Source of the DNA: Dyella lipolytica
GTDB taxonomy: Bacteria; Pseudomonadota; Gammaproteobacteria; Xanthomonadales; Rhodanobacteraceae
DNA length: 64,000 bases
NCBI RefSeq assembly: GCF_030160075.1
Contig: NZ_BSNQ01000003.1
Coordinates: forward strand, 1 to 64,000
Direction: 5' to 3'
The position numbers were made by a program, and so were the translations under genes. Within the stretch, counting starts at the first letter, position 1. Each line of letters begins with the position of its first letter. This document shows positions 30,795-40,512 of this stretch, piece by piece. The notes under the pieces were generated by a model. That model was not told the origin of the DNA. It ran no database searches and was given only the letters and a program-made list of their open reading frames with translations.

Positions 30795-31559
30795 ATGGCC
30801 ATTACCCTGAAAACCGCCCAAGACCTCCAAGGCATGCGCGTCGCCGGCCAGCTGGCGGCCGAAGTGCTGGCCATGCTCAAGGAGCACGTCAAGCCCGGCG
30901 TCACCACCGAAGAGCTGGATCGGCTCGCCTACGAGCACATCGTGAACGTGCAGAAGGCGGTCCCTGCCAATGTGGGTTACCACGGCTTCCCCAAGACCCT
31001 GTGCACCTCGGTCAACCATGTGATCTGCCACGGCATTCCCAGCCCGGGCAAAGTGCTCAAGGACGGCGACATCATCAATCTCGATGTCACCGTCATCAAA
31101 GATGGCTGGCACGGCGATACGAGCCGCATGTATTACGTGGGCACGCCCGGCGTGCTCGCAAAACGCCTGGTAGAAACCACCCATGAAGCGATGATGCGTG
31201 GCATCGAGACGGTGCGTCCCGGCGCGACGCTGGGCGATGTCGGCCACGCCATCCAGAAGCATGCCGAAGCGGCGGGTTTCTCGGTAGTGCGCGAGTATTG
31301 CGGACATGGCATCGGCAAGGTGTATCACGACGAGCCGCAGGTTCTGCATTACGGCAAGCCGGGTACTGGCGTGGTGCTGCAGAAGGGCATGACGTTCACC
31401 GTCGAGCCGATGATCAATGCCGGCAAACCGCAAACCAAGCAGTTGCCGGATGGATGGACGGTGGTGACCAAGGATCACTCGCTATCGGCGCAGTGGGAGC
31501 ACACGATCGCCGTCACCGACGATGGCTACGAGATCCTCACGCCCTGGCCGGATGCGTAA
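30795..31559 (+). CDS. map: Methionine aminopeptidase type I
   Basis: A 254-residue metallopeptidase that removes initiator Met. The ATG at 30795 gives MAITLKTAQDLQGMRVAG. The dimetal-site segments are present: INLDVTVIKDGWHGDTSRMYYVG (two Asp), EYCGHGIGKVYHDEPQ (His), GMTFTVEPMIN (Glu) and SAQWEHTIAVTDDGYEILT (Glu). It is divergent from rpsB, as in many Gammaproteobacteria, and precedes glnD by 99 bases. Confidence 0.98.
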   Translation: MAITLKTAQDLQGMRVAGQLAAEVLAMLKEHVKPGVTTEELDRLAYEHIVNVQKAVPANVGYHGFPKTLCTSVNHVICHGIPSPGKVLKDGDIINLDVTVIKDGWHGDTSRMYYVGTPGVLAKRLVETTHEAMMRGIETVRPGATLGDVGHAIQKHAEAAGFSVVREYCGHGIGKVYHDEPQVLHYGKPGTGVVLQKGMTFTVEPMINAGKPQTKQLPDGWTVVTKDHSLSAQWEHTIAVTDDGYEILTPWPDA

Positions 31560-31658
31560 CCGCCAGTTCGGGTTCGCCTCAACGACACGCATCATGTTCC
31601 CTCGCTGCTTGAGCAGAGGGCTACGCTCGTTGCCTGATTCCTTGGATGCTGTGGATCC

Positions 31659-34304
31659 ATGACCGAGGTCGCTGCTCTCCATCTGCCGCCACTCCCGCGC
31701 TTGCCGGTCGCCGTGCCGCGCTCGGGTGTGTCCGGCGAAGCGCGCCGCGCATTGCGGCAGTTGCTCGGCGACCTGGACCGCGCCATCGCGTTGGCCTTCC
31801 GCGACGGTGCCGATGCGACCGCGCTGGCGCGCCGGCGCGGCGAATCCGTCACGCGCATCGTGGTGCACGTATGGACGGCCTGCCTCGGCGAAGTCAGCAA
31901 CGCAGCACTATTTGCCATCGGCGGTTTTGGGCGTGGGCTGCTGTTTCCTTATTCGGATATCGACCTGCTGGCGTTGGTTGAGCAACCCGACACGACACGC
32001 TTGCGCGCGCTCGAACAATGCTTCGCCACGCTGTGGGACATTGGGCTGAAAGTCGGGCATGCCGTGCGCGATCCAGCGCAATGCCAGACACTCGCAGCGG
32101 CGGATGCTAGCGTTTTCACCAGCCTGCTCGATGCGCGGCGTCTGGTCGGTGATCCGGCGCTCGACGCGAGCCTACGCGTGATCGTCGATGCACCGGGTTT
32201 GTGGCCGCCGCGCGAGTATCTGCGCGCGCGCCTCGCCGAGCGCGATGCGCGTCACGCGCGTTTCGACGACACCGCCTACAACCTTGAACCCAATCTCAAA
32301 GACGGTCCCGGTGGTTTGCGCACGCTTGATTCACTGCGTTGGCTGGGACAACGGTTGGCTCATGCGGGCGATTTTCCTCACATGGTCGCCGAAGGTCTGC
32401 TCGATCCTGCCGAATGCGACACCCTGCTGCAGGCCGAGGCAACTTTGCGCCGCTACCGCTTCGCCCTGCATCTGGAGGCGGGCAGACCGGAGGAGCGGTT
32501 GCTGTTCGATCATCAACGCGCACTCGCAGCGCGTCTCGGGTTCGAGGACGAACACGAAAAGAACCTTGGCGTCGAACAGTTCATGCAGGGCTACTACCGC
32601 GCAGCGAGCCAGGTGGAGCGTCTAGGCGTACAGATTTCCGACCGCTTCCAGGAAATGCTCGAGCCACCCAGCGCCCCCCAGTCGGTAGGTAGGGACTTCG
32701 TTCGCTACGGCGCGCGGCTGGCGGTGCGCGATCCCGATCTTTTCATGCATCGGCCGGCTGCGCTCGTCGATATCTTCATCGCACGACTCGACGAGCAGGG
32801 CTTGATCGGCTTCACTGCCGACACCATGCGTCGCATCCATCAAGCGACCGCTGGGCAAGGCATCGCACTTGCCGACGATCCGCAGGTGCTGGTGTCTTTC
32901 CTGCAACTGTTGCGCCGCGGTGCGCCCGCGGTCGATGCGCTGTGGCGCATGAACCGCCACGGTCTGCTGGCGGCGATCCTGCCTGCATTCGGCAAGGTGT
33001 TCGGCCGCATGCAGTACGACTTGTTCCACGTCTACACCGTGGACGAACACACCTTGCGTGTATTGCGCAACATGGCGCGTTTTGCCGAGCCCGCGACACA
33101 GGCCGAATTTCCGCTTGCATGCGAAGTGTGGCCGACGTTGCCTAAGCCGGAAGTGCTGTTGCTCGCGGCACTGTTTCATGACATCGCGAAGGGACGCGGT
33201 GGCGATCACTCTGTGTTGGGCGAAGAGGACGCGCGAGCGTTCTGTCACAAACTAGGTCTGCCGGAAGACGACACCGAGCGTGTAGCGTGGTTGGTGCGCT
33301 GGCATCTGTTGATGAGTACTACCGCGCAGCGGCAGGACATCACCGATCCGGATGTCGTGCATCGCTTTGCCGAAACCGTCGGTGGCCGGGAGCGGCTCGG
33401 CCAGCTTTATCTGCTGACCATTGCCGACATCATCGGTACCAGTCCGCGTTTATGGAATGCATGGAAAGATCGCCTGCTGGCCGACCTTTACACAGCGACA
33501 CGTTATGCCCTGCGACGCGATGCAAAGCCCTCGCCGAACGCAGCGGCGCGCATCGCCGCCTGCCGCGAGCAGTCCCTGGCACTGTTGAAAGCCGAAGGCT
33601 ACGATCCCGCTGCCGTCGAGCAGGTCTGGGCAGGGTTCCCCGCCCTGAGCTTTCTACGTCACCATCCGCAGCAGGTTGCCTGGCAGACCGCCGCGATTTT
33701 GCAGTCTGGCGGCAAGCTGCCGCTGATCGCCGTGCATCCGCTATCCGTGCGCGGTAGTACCGAACTCTTCGTCTGCGCGCCTGATCGCGATGGCTTGTTC
33801 GCCAACGTCACGGCGATGCTCGACCGTCTGCACTTTTCGGTGATGGAAGCACGTGTGCTTGTGTCGCCCGACGGCAAGGCGATGGACACGTTCCTGCTGC
33901 TGGAGGCGGAAAATCAAAAACCGGCCAGCGCAGATCGTGCCGAAGAGCTGCATCAGCGCCTGCAACGCGCGCTGGCGCAATCGGCGCCGATCATGCCGCC
34001 TCGGCGCAGCATGTCGCGGCATCTGAAGCATTTCCAGATGACCCCGCGCATCGACTTCAAACACTCCGGGGGGCGCACCCAGATGGCTCTGGTATGCAGC
34101 GACCGGCCAGGCCTGCTGGCGGCGGTGACGCAGGTCATGATGGCCTGCGAGGTACGCGTGCACGATGCACGCATTGCCACTTTCGGTGAGCGGGTGGAGG
34201 ACTTTTTCCAGCTCACCGACCGCCGCAATGCACCGTTGAGCGAGACACAGCAACAGCGTCTGTGGCAGGCTTTGGCGGAGCGGATCGGACCAGCCAAGGG
34301 ATGA
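31659..34304 (+). CDS. glnD: Bifunctional [protein-PII] uridylyltransferase / uridylyl-removing enzyme
   Basis: An 881-residue nitrogen sensor that uridylylates PII when glutamine is low and removes UMP when it is high. Domain order: nucleotidyltransferase with GGFGRGLLFPYSDIDLL (residues 88-104, metal Asp at 100 and 102), GlnD-type linker domain (EPNLKDGPGGLR), HD domain around residue 506 (LFHDIAKGRGGDHS), and two C-terminal ACT domains (ELFVCAPDRDGLFANVTAML; MALVCSDRPGLLAAVTQVM). Length is typical. The PII gene itself is not in the window. Confidence 0.98.
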   Translation: MTEVAALHLPPLPRLPVAVPRSGVSGEARRALRQLLGDLDRAIALAFRDGADATALARRRGESVTRIVVHVWTACLGEVSNAALFAIGGFGRGLLFPYSDIDLLALVEQPDTTRLRALEQCFATLWDIGLKVGHAVRDPAQCQTLAAADASVFTSLLDARRLVGDPALDASLRVIVDAPGLWPPREYLRARLAERDARHARFDDTAYNLEPNLKDGPGGLRTLDSLRWLGQRLAHAGDFPHMVAEGLLDPAECDTLLQAEATLRRYRFALHLEAGRPEERLLFDHQRALAARLGFEDEHEKNLGVEQFMQGYYRAASQVERLGVQISDRFQEMLEPPSAPQSVGRDFVRYGARLAVRDPDLFMHRPAALVDIFIARLDEQGLIGFTADTMRRIHQATAGQGIALADDPQVLVSFLQLLRRGAPAVDALWRMNRHGLLAAILPAFGKVFGRMQYDLFHVYTVDEHTLRVLRNMARFAEPATQAEFPLACEVWPTLPKPEVLLLAALFHDIAKGRGGDHSVLGEEDARAFCHKLGLPEDDTERVAWLVRWHLLMSTTAQRQDITDPDVVHRFAETVGGRERLGQLYLLTIADIIGTSPRLWNAWKDRLLADLYTATRYALRRDAKPSPNAAARIAACREQSLALLKAEGYDPAAVEQVWAGFPALSFLRHHPQQVAWQTAAILQSGGKLPLIAVHPLSVRGSTELFVCAPDRDGLFANVTAMLDRLHFSVMEARVLVSPDGKAMDTFLLLEAENQKPASADRAEELHQRLQRALAQSAPIMPPRRSMSRHLKHFQMTPRIDFKHSGGRTQMALVCSDRPGLLAAVTQVMMACEVRVHDARIATFGERVEDFFQLTDRRNAPLSETQQQRLWQALAERIGPAKG

Positions 34305-34386
34305 TTCCCGCGGGGCCGCGCATGCGGCCCGTCATCGTGAATCCCCTTTTCCCGTTTGGTTGACCAGCCAAGAAGGCCGTGTATCC

Positions 34387-34890
34387 ATGTCCGTATCCCA
34401 CGCATTTCTCAAACTCGTGCGGCAGATCCATCTTTACGTCGGCGTATTTATCGCGCCGACCTTGCTGTTTTTCGCGCTCAGCGGCGGCCTGCAGGTGTTT
34501 AGCCTGCACGAAACGACCCGTGGCAGCGATTACAAGCCGCCGTCCTGGCTGATGACACTAGCCCAGTTGCACAAGAAACAGACCATGACGGTTCCGGCGC
34601 GTAAGCCACACCCGGTCGACGCTGACGAACATCGCCTGGCTCCGGCGGCTTCCGCTTCCACGCCGGTCGTCAATCCTGTGGCGCCGGTACAGATCAAGCC
34701 CGATGCCCCGAAGGCTGAGGCGGGAAATCCGCTGCCTCTGAAAATATTCTTCGCCTTCGTCGCGCTGGGTTTGTTTGTGTCGACCCTCATTGGCGTGTAC
34801 ATGGCTTATCGCTATACACGTCAACCTGTTCTGATTAGCGTTGTACTGGTGGCGGGTATCGTATTGCCTGTCGTACTTGCACTGATCTGA
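34387..34890 (+). CDS. PepSY-type membrane protein
   Basis: A 167-residue protein from the ATG at 34387. The N-terminal segment LKLVRQIHLYVGVFIAPTLL followed by FFALSGGLQVF is the R-x-x-H-x-x-x-G-x-x-x-A-P signature of the PepSY-associated transmembrane family. A Pro/Ala/Ser-rich linker (about residues 65-115) leads to two more hydrophobic helices at the C-terminus. Likely an inner membrane protein; function unknown. Sits alone between glnD and dapD. Confidence 0.75.
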   Translation: MSVSHAFLKLVRQIHLYVGVFIAPTLLFFALSGGLQVFSLHETTRGSDYKPPSWLMTLAQLHKKQTMTVPARKPHPVDADEHRLAPAASASTPVVNPVAPVQIKPDAPKAEAGNPLPLKIFFAFVALGLFVSTLIGVYMAYRYTRQPVLISVVLVAGIVLPVVLALI

Positions 34891-34970
34891 GTAAAGGCTA
34901 CGCCGACGACACGTCGCCGCCTGGCGCGTGGATGTAATCTTCACCATCGATCCGAACACGAGTCACTCCC

Positions 34971-35798
34971 ATGCAGTCCATCGAAAGCCTAATCAACGAC
35001 GCCTTCGAACGTCGCAACGAACTCAGCCAGAGCGAAATCGAAACTCATCTGCGTCCTGCGCTGGGTCATGTGCTCGATTTGCTTGAGTCGGGCGAACAGC
35101 GCGTTGCTGCGCCGGATGGCAAAGGTGGCTGGACCGTTAACCAGTGGTTGAAGAAGGCGGTGCTGCTGTATTTCCGCATCAACAGCAATCGTGTGGTCGA
35201 CGGCGGTGCGGCGTTGGCATTCGACAAGGTGCCGCTGCGTTTCGCGCATGGCAACGATGCGGAGCTGCAAGGCCTTGGCGCGCGCGTCGTGCCTGGCGCG
35301 CTAGTGCGTCGCGGTGCGCATGTGGCGAAAGATGCGGTGTTGATGCCTAGCTACGTCAACATCGGCGCGCATGTCGGCGCCGGCACGATGGTGGATACGT
35401 GGGCCACCGTGGGTTCCTGTGCGCAGATCGGTGCCGGTGTGCACCTGTCGGGTGGTGTCGGCATCGGCGGCGTGCTGGAACCGCTGCAGGCCAATCCCAC
35501 CATCATCGAAGACAACTGCTTTATCGGCGCGCGCTCCGAAGTGGTCGAAGGCGTGGTGGTGGAGAAGGGCAGCGTCATCGGCATGGGTGTTTTCCTTGGC
35601 CAGTCCACCCGCATCTACAACCGTGCAACGGGCGAGATCAGCTACGGTCGTGTACCGGCTGGCAGTGTGGTCGTCGCCGGCAATCTGCCCGCGAAGGACG
35701 GCAGCCACAGTCTGTATGCGGCGATCATCGTCAAGCAGGTGGACGAGAAGACACGCAGCAAGACCGGCATCAACGAACTTCTGCGCAGCGGCGAGTGA
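34971..35798 (+). CDS. dapD: 2,3,4,5-tetrahydropyridine-2,6-dicarboxylate N-succinyltransferase
   Basis: A 275-residue left-handed beta-helix enzyme of the succinylase diaminopimelate/lysine route. N-terminal helices ([12 protein letters not shown]), then [96 protein letters not shown] and [19 protein letters not shown]. The stop overlaps the next gene's GTG start, so dapD begins a coupled run that ends with dapE. Confidence 0.98.
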   Translation: MQSIESLINDAFERRNELSQSEIETHLRPALGHVLDLLESGEQRVAAPDGKGGWTVNQWLKKAVLLYFRINSNRVVDGGAALAFDKVPLRFAHGNDAELQGLGARVVPGALVRRGAHVAKDAVLMPSYVNIGAHVGAGTMVDTWATVGSCAQIGAGVHLSGGVGIGGVLEPLQANPTIIEDNCFIGARSEVVEGVVVEKGSVIGMGVFLGQSTRIYNRATGEISYGRVPAGSVVVAGNLPAKDGSHSLYAAIIVKQVDEKTRSKTGINELLRSGE

Positions 35799-36583
35799 GC
35801 GGAGTGCCCATCGCAGCCCCAGCTCAACGCGTGCGAGGCCGTGCTTGCGCATTGGCCATGTTGGGTGTGGTGCTGTTGATACTCGCGTTTGCGCTGCCGC
35901 CCTTCGCGCAGCCGCAGGGTTATCACGATTTTGCGGATCAACGTGCATGGCTGGGCATTCCCAACTATGGGAACATTGCGTCGAATGTGATGTTCCTCGT
36001 GGTCGGACTGGTTGGCCTGGCGGCGATGCGCACACCTTCGGTGCGTGCGATGGAATCCACGCCACGGCATGCCTACGCATGGATGTTCCTTGGTCTGGTG
36101 TTCACCGCCTTCGGCTCCGGCTACTACCACTGGGCACCCTCGGATGCGCGATTGGTGTGGGATCGGTTGCCGATGACCGTGGTGTTCATGCCGCTGCTCG
36201 CCGCGATCTATGCCGAACGGCTGCGCTGGCGTTCGGACTTGCCGTTGCTGGTGCTGACGCTGCTCGGTGTAGGCAGCGTGGTGTATTGGAAGCTCAGCGA
36301 TAACCTGATGCCTTATCTGATCGCGCAAGGCGGTGCGATTCTCCTGATCTTGCTTGCACTGGCCTTGTTGCCGACATCATGGACCGAACGCCGTATGCTG
36401 CTGCCAGCGCTGGCGTGTTATGCGGTGGCGTTTGTCTGTGAAAAGTTTGATTTGGCGATCTTCCGGCTGACGGCAGGCGTCATCAGCGGGCACACGATCA
36501 AGCATCTGGCTGCGGCGGCCACTTTTTACTTCATTCTGCGCATGCTGCAACGGCAACAACGCAAGACGGATCTCAATCCATGA
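35795..36583 (+). CDS. CREST-superfamily (ceramidase-like) membrane protein
   Basis: A 262-residue protein with about seven membrane segments. The three-part metal-hydrolase signature of the CREST superfamily (alkaline ceramidase, PAQR, Per1) is complete: S108-x3-H112 in SGYYH, D123 in WDRLP, and H233-x3-H237 in HTIKH. This predicts a zinc-dependent amide or lipid hydrolase in the inner membrane; the actual substrate is unknown. The GTG at 35795 overlaps the dapD stop by 4 bases; a second GTG at 35804 is possible. Its stop overlaps the next ATG (ATGA). Confidence 0.8.
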   Translation: MSGVPIAAPAQRVRGRACALAMLGVVLLILAFALPPFAQPQGYHDFADQRAWLGIPNYGNIASNVMFLVVGLVGLAAMRTPSVRAMESTPRHAYAWMFLGLVFTAFGSGYYHWAPSDARLVWDRLPMTVVFMPLLAAIYAERLRWRSDLPLLVLTLLGVGSVVYWKLSDNLMPYLIAQGGAILLILLALALLPTSWTERRMLLPALACYAVAFVCEKFDLAIFRLTAGVISGHTIKHLAAAATFYFILRMLQRQQRKTDLNP

Positions 36584-36939
36584 CTATCCCAACGCTCTAC
36601 GGTCTCCCGAACTGCGACACCTGCAAGAAGGCGCGCAACTGGCTGGCACGCTTCGAAGTGGCGCATGAATTCGTCGATTACCGCGCGAATCCAGTACCCG
36701 CGGCGACGTTGAAAAACTGGGCGCAGCAACTCGGCGGCTGGGAGAAGCTGATCAACAAGGCCGGTACCACCTGGCGCAATCTGTTGCCGCAGCGTAAGAA
36801 CCCCGGCAGCGATCCGGAATGGACGTTGCTGTTGAAGGAATACCCCGCACTAATTCGCCGCCCGGTCGTGGTGCAGCCTGATGGCGCAGTCAGCGTCGGG
36901 TTCACCGACAATGGCTTCAAGAAACTGTTCGGGCGTTGA
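36580..36939 (+). CDS. ArsC/Spx-family protein (YffB-like)
   Basis: A 119-residue thioredoxin-fold protein: [19 protein letters not shown] has the C-x-x-C pair (CDTC, residues 12-15), and [17 protein letters not shown] and [11 protein letters not shown] are typical of the YffB branch of the ArsC/Spx family. It sits immediately before dapE, as yffB does in E. coli. Arsenate reduction is unlikely on context; a glutathione-linked reductase role has been suggested for the family. Overlaps the CREST gene by 4 bases. Confidence 0.93.
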   Translation: MTIPTLYGLPNCDTCKKARNWLARFEVAHEFVDYRANPVPAATLKNWAQQLGGWEKLINKAGTTWRNLLPQRKNPGSDPEWTLLLKEYPALIRRPVVVQPDGAVSVGFTDNGFKKLFGR

Positions 36940-36944
36940 CCGTT

Positions 36945-38096
36945 ATGTCCGAGGTATGTGATCTCGCCACCGACCTGATCCGTCGCCGCTCGGTGACACC
37001 CGAAGACGCCGGCTGTTTGCCGCTGATCGGCGATCGCCTGCGCCGGCTAGGCTTTCATGTCAAACACTTGCGCTACGGCGAAGTGGACAACCTGTGGGCC
37101 ACGCACGGTGCGGATAACGCGCCGGGGCAACGGCCGCTACTCGTCTTTCTCGGCCACACTGATGTCGTGCCCAGCGGTCCGGAAGACGCGTGGCAAAGCC
37201 CGCCGTTCGAACCGACTGTGCGCGATGGACGTCTGTATGGCCGTGGTGCTGCCGACATGAAAGGCTCGGTGGCGGCGATGGTGGTGGCGCTTGAGCGTTT
37301 TGTTGCTGAGCATCCCGATCACGCGGGTCGCGTAGGTTTGCTGCTGACTAGCGACGAAGAAGGCCCAACCAATCTCGACGGTGTGCGGCGCGTCGCCGAA
37401 CACTTCCGCGCGACCGGCGAGCGCATCGATTGGTGCGTCGTAGGCGAACCCTCGGCGAAGCAGAAACTCGGCGACCTGATTCGCGTCGGCCGTCGCGGCT
37501 CGTTGTCTGCGACCTTGACCGTGCGCGGTGTGCAAGGGCATGTCGCTTATCCCGAGAAAGCACTCAATCCGATCCATGCGTTTGCGCCCGCACTCACCGC
37601 CCTGGCGACCGAACGCTGGGACAATGGCAACGCCGATTTTCCACCGACCTCGTTCCAGGTCTCCAATCTCAACGCCGGCACCGGTGCCAACAACGTGATA
37701 CCTGGCTCGCTCACGGCGTTGATCAACTTCCGCTACAGCACCGCAAGCACGGCTGCGGATCTACGTCAGCGCACCGAGGCGATCCTCGCCGCTCACGGAT
37801 TGGATTACACGCTCGAATGGAATCTTTCCGGTGAATCGTTCTTGACGCCGCCGGGCGGTCATCTGCGCGAAGTGGTCGTAGCGGTGTGCCGCGATCTTTG
37901 TGGGCTCGAGCCGGAACAAAGTACGGGAGGCGGCACGTCGGATGGGCGGTTCATTGCACCCTTGGGTGCGGAAGTCGTCGAGTTGGGTCCCGTCAACGCC
38001 ACCATCCACAAAGTGGATGAATGTGTCGATGTGGCTGAACTCGAACGTCTTCCGGACTTGTATCAGGCCATTTGCGAGCGGATGTTGCTGGCGTAG
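36945..38096 (+). CDS. dapE: Succinyl-diaminopimelate desuccinylase
   Basis: A 383-residue M20-family di-zinc peptidase, downstream of DapD in lysine synthesis. Metal and active-site motifs: [12 protein letters not shown] (His, Asp), [15 protein letters not shown] (Asp), [14 protein letters not shown] (Glu-Glu), [20 protein letters not shown], and [13 protein letters not shown] near the end, with the final zinc His in NATIHKVDE. The ATG at 36945 is preferred over the TTG at 36936, which overlaps the upstream stop. Confidence 0.98.
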   Translation: MSEVCDLATDLIRRRSVTPEDAGCLPLIGDRLRRLGFHVKHLRYGEVDNLWATHGADNAPGQRPLLVFLGHTDVVPSGPEDAWQSPPFEPTVRDGRLYGRGAADMKGSVAAMVVALERFVAEHPDHAGRVGLLLTSDEEGPTNLDGVRRVAEHFRATGERIDWCVVGEPSAKQKLGDLIRVGRRGSLSATLTVRGVQGHVAYPEKALNPIHAFAPALTALATERWDNGNADFPPTSFQVSNLNAGTGANNVIPGSLTALINFRYSTASTAADLRQRTEAILAAHGLDYTLEWNLSGESFLTPPGGHLREVVVAVCRDLCGLEPEQSTGGGTSDGRFIAPLGAEVVELGPVNATIHKVDECVDVAELERLPDLYQAICERMLLA

Positions 38097-38100
38097 TGCG

Positions 38101-40512
38101 TTATGAAGCGGGCTGCAGCGTCAGCGTGTGCTGGTCGCTTCCTGGCAGCAACGGTGTCGGCCGACCTTTGACCCAATCCTCGTGACCGGCGCCGTAGAAC
38201 GGCGATAGCGGGTTATCGCTTTGGCCGCCCGGCATTTCCAGAATGCCTTGGTCCTCATGACCTGGCGCCACGTCGAATCGCTCGGAAGCACCGAAGCCAG
38301 GGGCGGCAACACGCGGCATGTTGTGGTCACCCGGTAGTTCGTCGTCCGGCATGTTTAGCCAGCCTGCGATGAAGCGAGGCAGGGCGCGCGAAAGGGGATG
38401 ATTGACCTGCGCGTGATTGACCTCGCCCCAGGTGCGCGCGGCGAATCCTCCCGGTTGTTTGCTCAAGGTGTCGGCCACATTCTGTGCGGCCTGCAGCAGC
38501 AGCGCATGCCAATCGTGATAGGTCGGATCGAGCAGATTGGCCGGCTGTTGCTGGATCATCGCCCACACCGCGGCTTCCTGATCGCCGGGGCCTGGCCACT
38601 CGAAATCCGGGAAGCGTTGCTGGATCTGCGCGGCGAAAGGCGCCAGCACCAGTTTGTGCACTTCGTCGCGGAACGCATGCACCAGTCGGTAGTCCACGCT
38701 ATCGACCGCCGCTTCGTCGCGCCAACTAGCAGTGAGCTGGCGCATTTGATCGAGCGTCGGGTTTTGTGTGCTCGCCAGCGTCTGTTGCAGCAACTGCTGC
38801 CAGCGAGTGAGGAAGACGGCGTGATCGTCGAGCTGGATGTCGAGCAGGTTGCCAGCGCCAAAATCGGCGCGTGCATGCAGATCGTCGCGGATCTGCTGAG
38901 CGCGTGCGCCGAGGTCGTGTCCGCCATCGCCGAGCAAGCTCAGGTCATCGCCGCCGACCGTGCGATTGTTGGCGGTCCAAAGCCGTCCATCGGCGGGGTT
39001 CTCGATGCGCGGGTATTGCGATGGCGCGGCCCAGCCAGTCCAGCCGGTGTTCGCTTGCGACCAGTCGGCCGGACGCTGTGGGTCGAATCCTGTGCGCAGC
39101 GGAATGCTGTTGCCGGCGATGGTCCAACCGATATGGCCGGCGCTGTCGGCGACGACGAAGTTCTGAGGCGGCATGCCCAGCGTCGGTGCGAGATCCAGCG
39201 CGGCCGATGCGCTGGTGGTGCGTTCCAACTGCATCAAGGCAACGTTGTAGCCGCGGGGCAGGCCGCCAATCCACGCCAGTGCAAGCGGGGCACCGTCGGT
39301 GTCCTTTGCCAGAATCGGTCCCCAGCGCGTGTCTTCTACTTCCAGGATGTGGGGCGGAGCGCCTTTGATGCGAATCGCTTCCTCGTGTTTGTCGATCGTT
39401 GCCCAACCCTCCGGTACTTTGTAGCGGCTCGAGTCATGCGGATCGCGCTGCACGCGAACCCAATCCAGCCAGTCGCCGTAGCTGTTGGTGAAGCCCCAGG
39501 CGATTTGGCCGTTCGAACCGACCACCAGCGCCGGTGTGCCGGGAAGGGTGACGCCGACGGCATCGCGCTGTCCGTTGGGTGCGGTCGGATCGGGATAGCG
39601 CAAGCGTGCGCGGAACCAGATATCGGGTACGCGCAGGCTCAGATGCATGTCGTTGGCCACCATGGCCGAACCGGTGCGCGAGAGATTGCCGGCGATGGCG
39701 AAGCTGTTACTGCCAGGAAAGGCTTCGTCCACTTTCATGGCGGATACGTCGGCGAGTTTTGCGTTCCCGGTGCTGGCACCCAGGTGGTGCAGATCGTAGA
39801 CATCTGCGCCGGGAATCACGGGCGACTGTGCAGCCGCATCCTTCAAGGGTGCTTCCCAGTTCGGGTCGGCGGCAAGCAGGAAGCTGTCCAGTGTGTCCGG
39901 CAGTACCGCATGCATTTGTGCGATATGCAATTCGCGTTCGTCGCGACCGTCGCCGTTGAGGTCCAGATACATCGCGGCGATCACCAGCAGACTGTCTTCC
40001 GAGCGCCACGCTTGCGGCTTGGTGCCTAACAGCAGGTATTCCCACGGCTGCTTGCGCAAATTGGCCAGTCCCGCGTTGACGCCGTCGCGGTAAAGATCCA
40101 GCGTGTGCTTTTGATCCGGTGGCAACGCGGCATAAGCGGCTTCGGCCACAGCGCGCAGGCGATGGCGCCGATGGTTGATATCCGTATCCAGCGCTGCGGG
40201 GCCGACCAGTTCGGACAGTTCGCCGGCCGAAACGCGGCGCATCAGATCCATCCCGAAGAAGCGTTCCTGCGCATGCACGTAGCCAAGCGCGAAGTCGATG
40301 TCATCGCGTGACTGGGCGGTCAATGTCGCCGTACCGAGTGCATCGCGTTTGATCGTGACGGCGTGGCCCAGACCAGCCAATCGTCGCTCGCCGTCAAGCT
40401 GGGCGCGGCTGCATGCAAGCAGCCACCAGCCTGTAGCGAAGACACCGATCAGTACGATCACAAGCAACATCAGCAGCGCGCGAAGCCAGCGAAAGCGAGG
40501 TTTCGTAGTCAT
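38101..40512 (-). CDS. Penicillin acylase family protein (Ntn hydrolase, S45)
   Basis: An 803-residue precursor. An N-terminal hydrophobic helix (residues 9-33) acts as signal or anchor, placing the enzyme in the periplasm. The autocatalytic site is GSNSFAIAG, with Ser268 as the likely nucleophile and new N-terminus of the beta chain. DLNGDGRDE at 184-192 resembles an EF-hand calcium loop. Later segments YGDWLDWVRVQRDP, GPILAKDTDG and TANNRTVGGDDLSLLG are usual for this family. Members cleave amide bonds in beta-lactams or acyl-homoserine lactones; the substrate here is undetermined. Its ATG overlaps the stop of the upstream gene as ATGA. Confidence 0.92.
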   Translation of the reverse strand: MTTKPRFRWLRALLMLLVIVLIGVFATGWWLLACSRAQLDGERRLAGLGHAVTIKRDALGTATLTAQSRDDIDFALGYVHAQERFFGMDLMRRVSAGELSELVGPAALDTDINHRRHRLRAVAEAAYAALPPDQKHTLDLYRDGVNAGLANLRKQPWEYLLLGTKPQAWRSEDSLLVIAAMYLDLNGDGRDERELHIAQMHAVLPDTLDSFLLAADPNWEAPLKDAAAQSPVIPGADVYDLHHLGASTGNAKLADVSAMKVDEAFPGSNSFAIAGNLSRTGSAMVANDMHLSLRVPDIWFRARLRYPDPTAPNGQRDAVGVTLPGTPALVVGSNGQIAWGFTNSYGDWLDWVRVQRDPHDSSRYKVPEGWATIDKHEEAIRIKGAPPHILEVEDTRWGPILAKDTDGAPLALAWIGGLPRGYNVALMQLERTTSASAALDLAPTLGMPPQNFVVADSAGHIGWTIAGNSIPLRTGFDPQRPADWSQANTGWTGWAAPSQYPRIENPADGRLWTANNRTVGGDDLSLLGDGGHDLGARAQQIRDDLHARADFGAGNLLDIQLDDHAVFLTRWQQLLQQTLASTQNPTLDQMRQLTASWRDEAAVDSVDYRLVHAFRDEVHKLVLAPFAAQIQQRFPDFEWPGPGDQEAAVWAMIQQQPANLLDPTYHDWHALLLQAAQNVADTLSKQPGGFAARTWGEVNHAQVNHPLSRALPRFIAGWLNMPDDELPGDHNMPRVAAPGFGASERFDVAPGHEDQGILEMPGGQSDNPLSPFYGAGHEDWVKGRPTPLLPGSDQHTLTLQPAS

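Noticed and set aside
38398-40029. 543-codon open frame opposite the penicillin acylase gene
   Set aside because: Antisense shadow; composition is Ala/Val/Gly-rich with no motifs, while the minus-strand frame has catalytic residues and a signal anchor.
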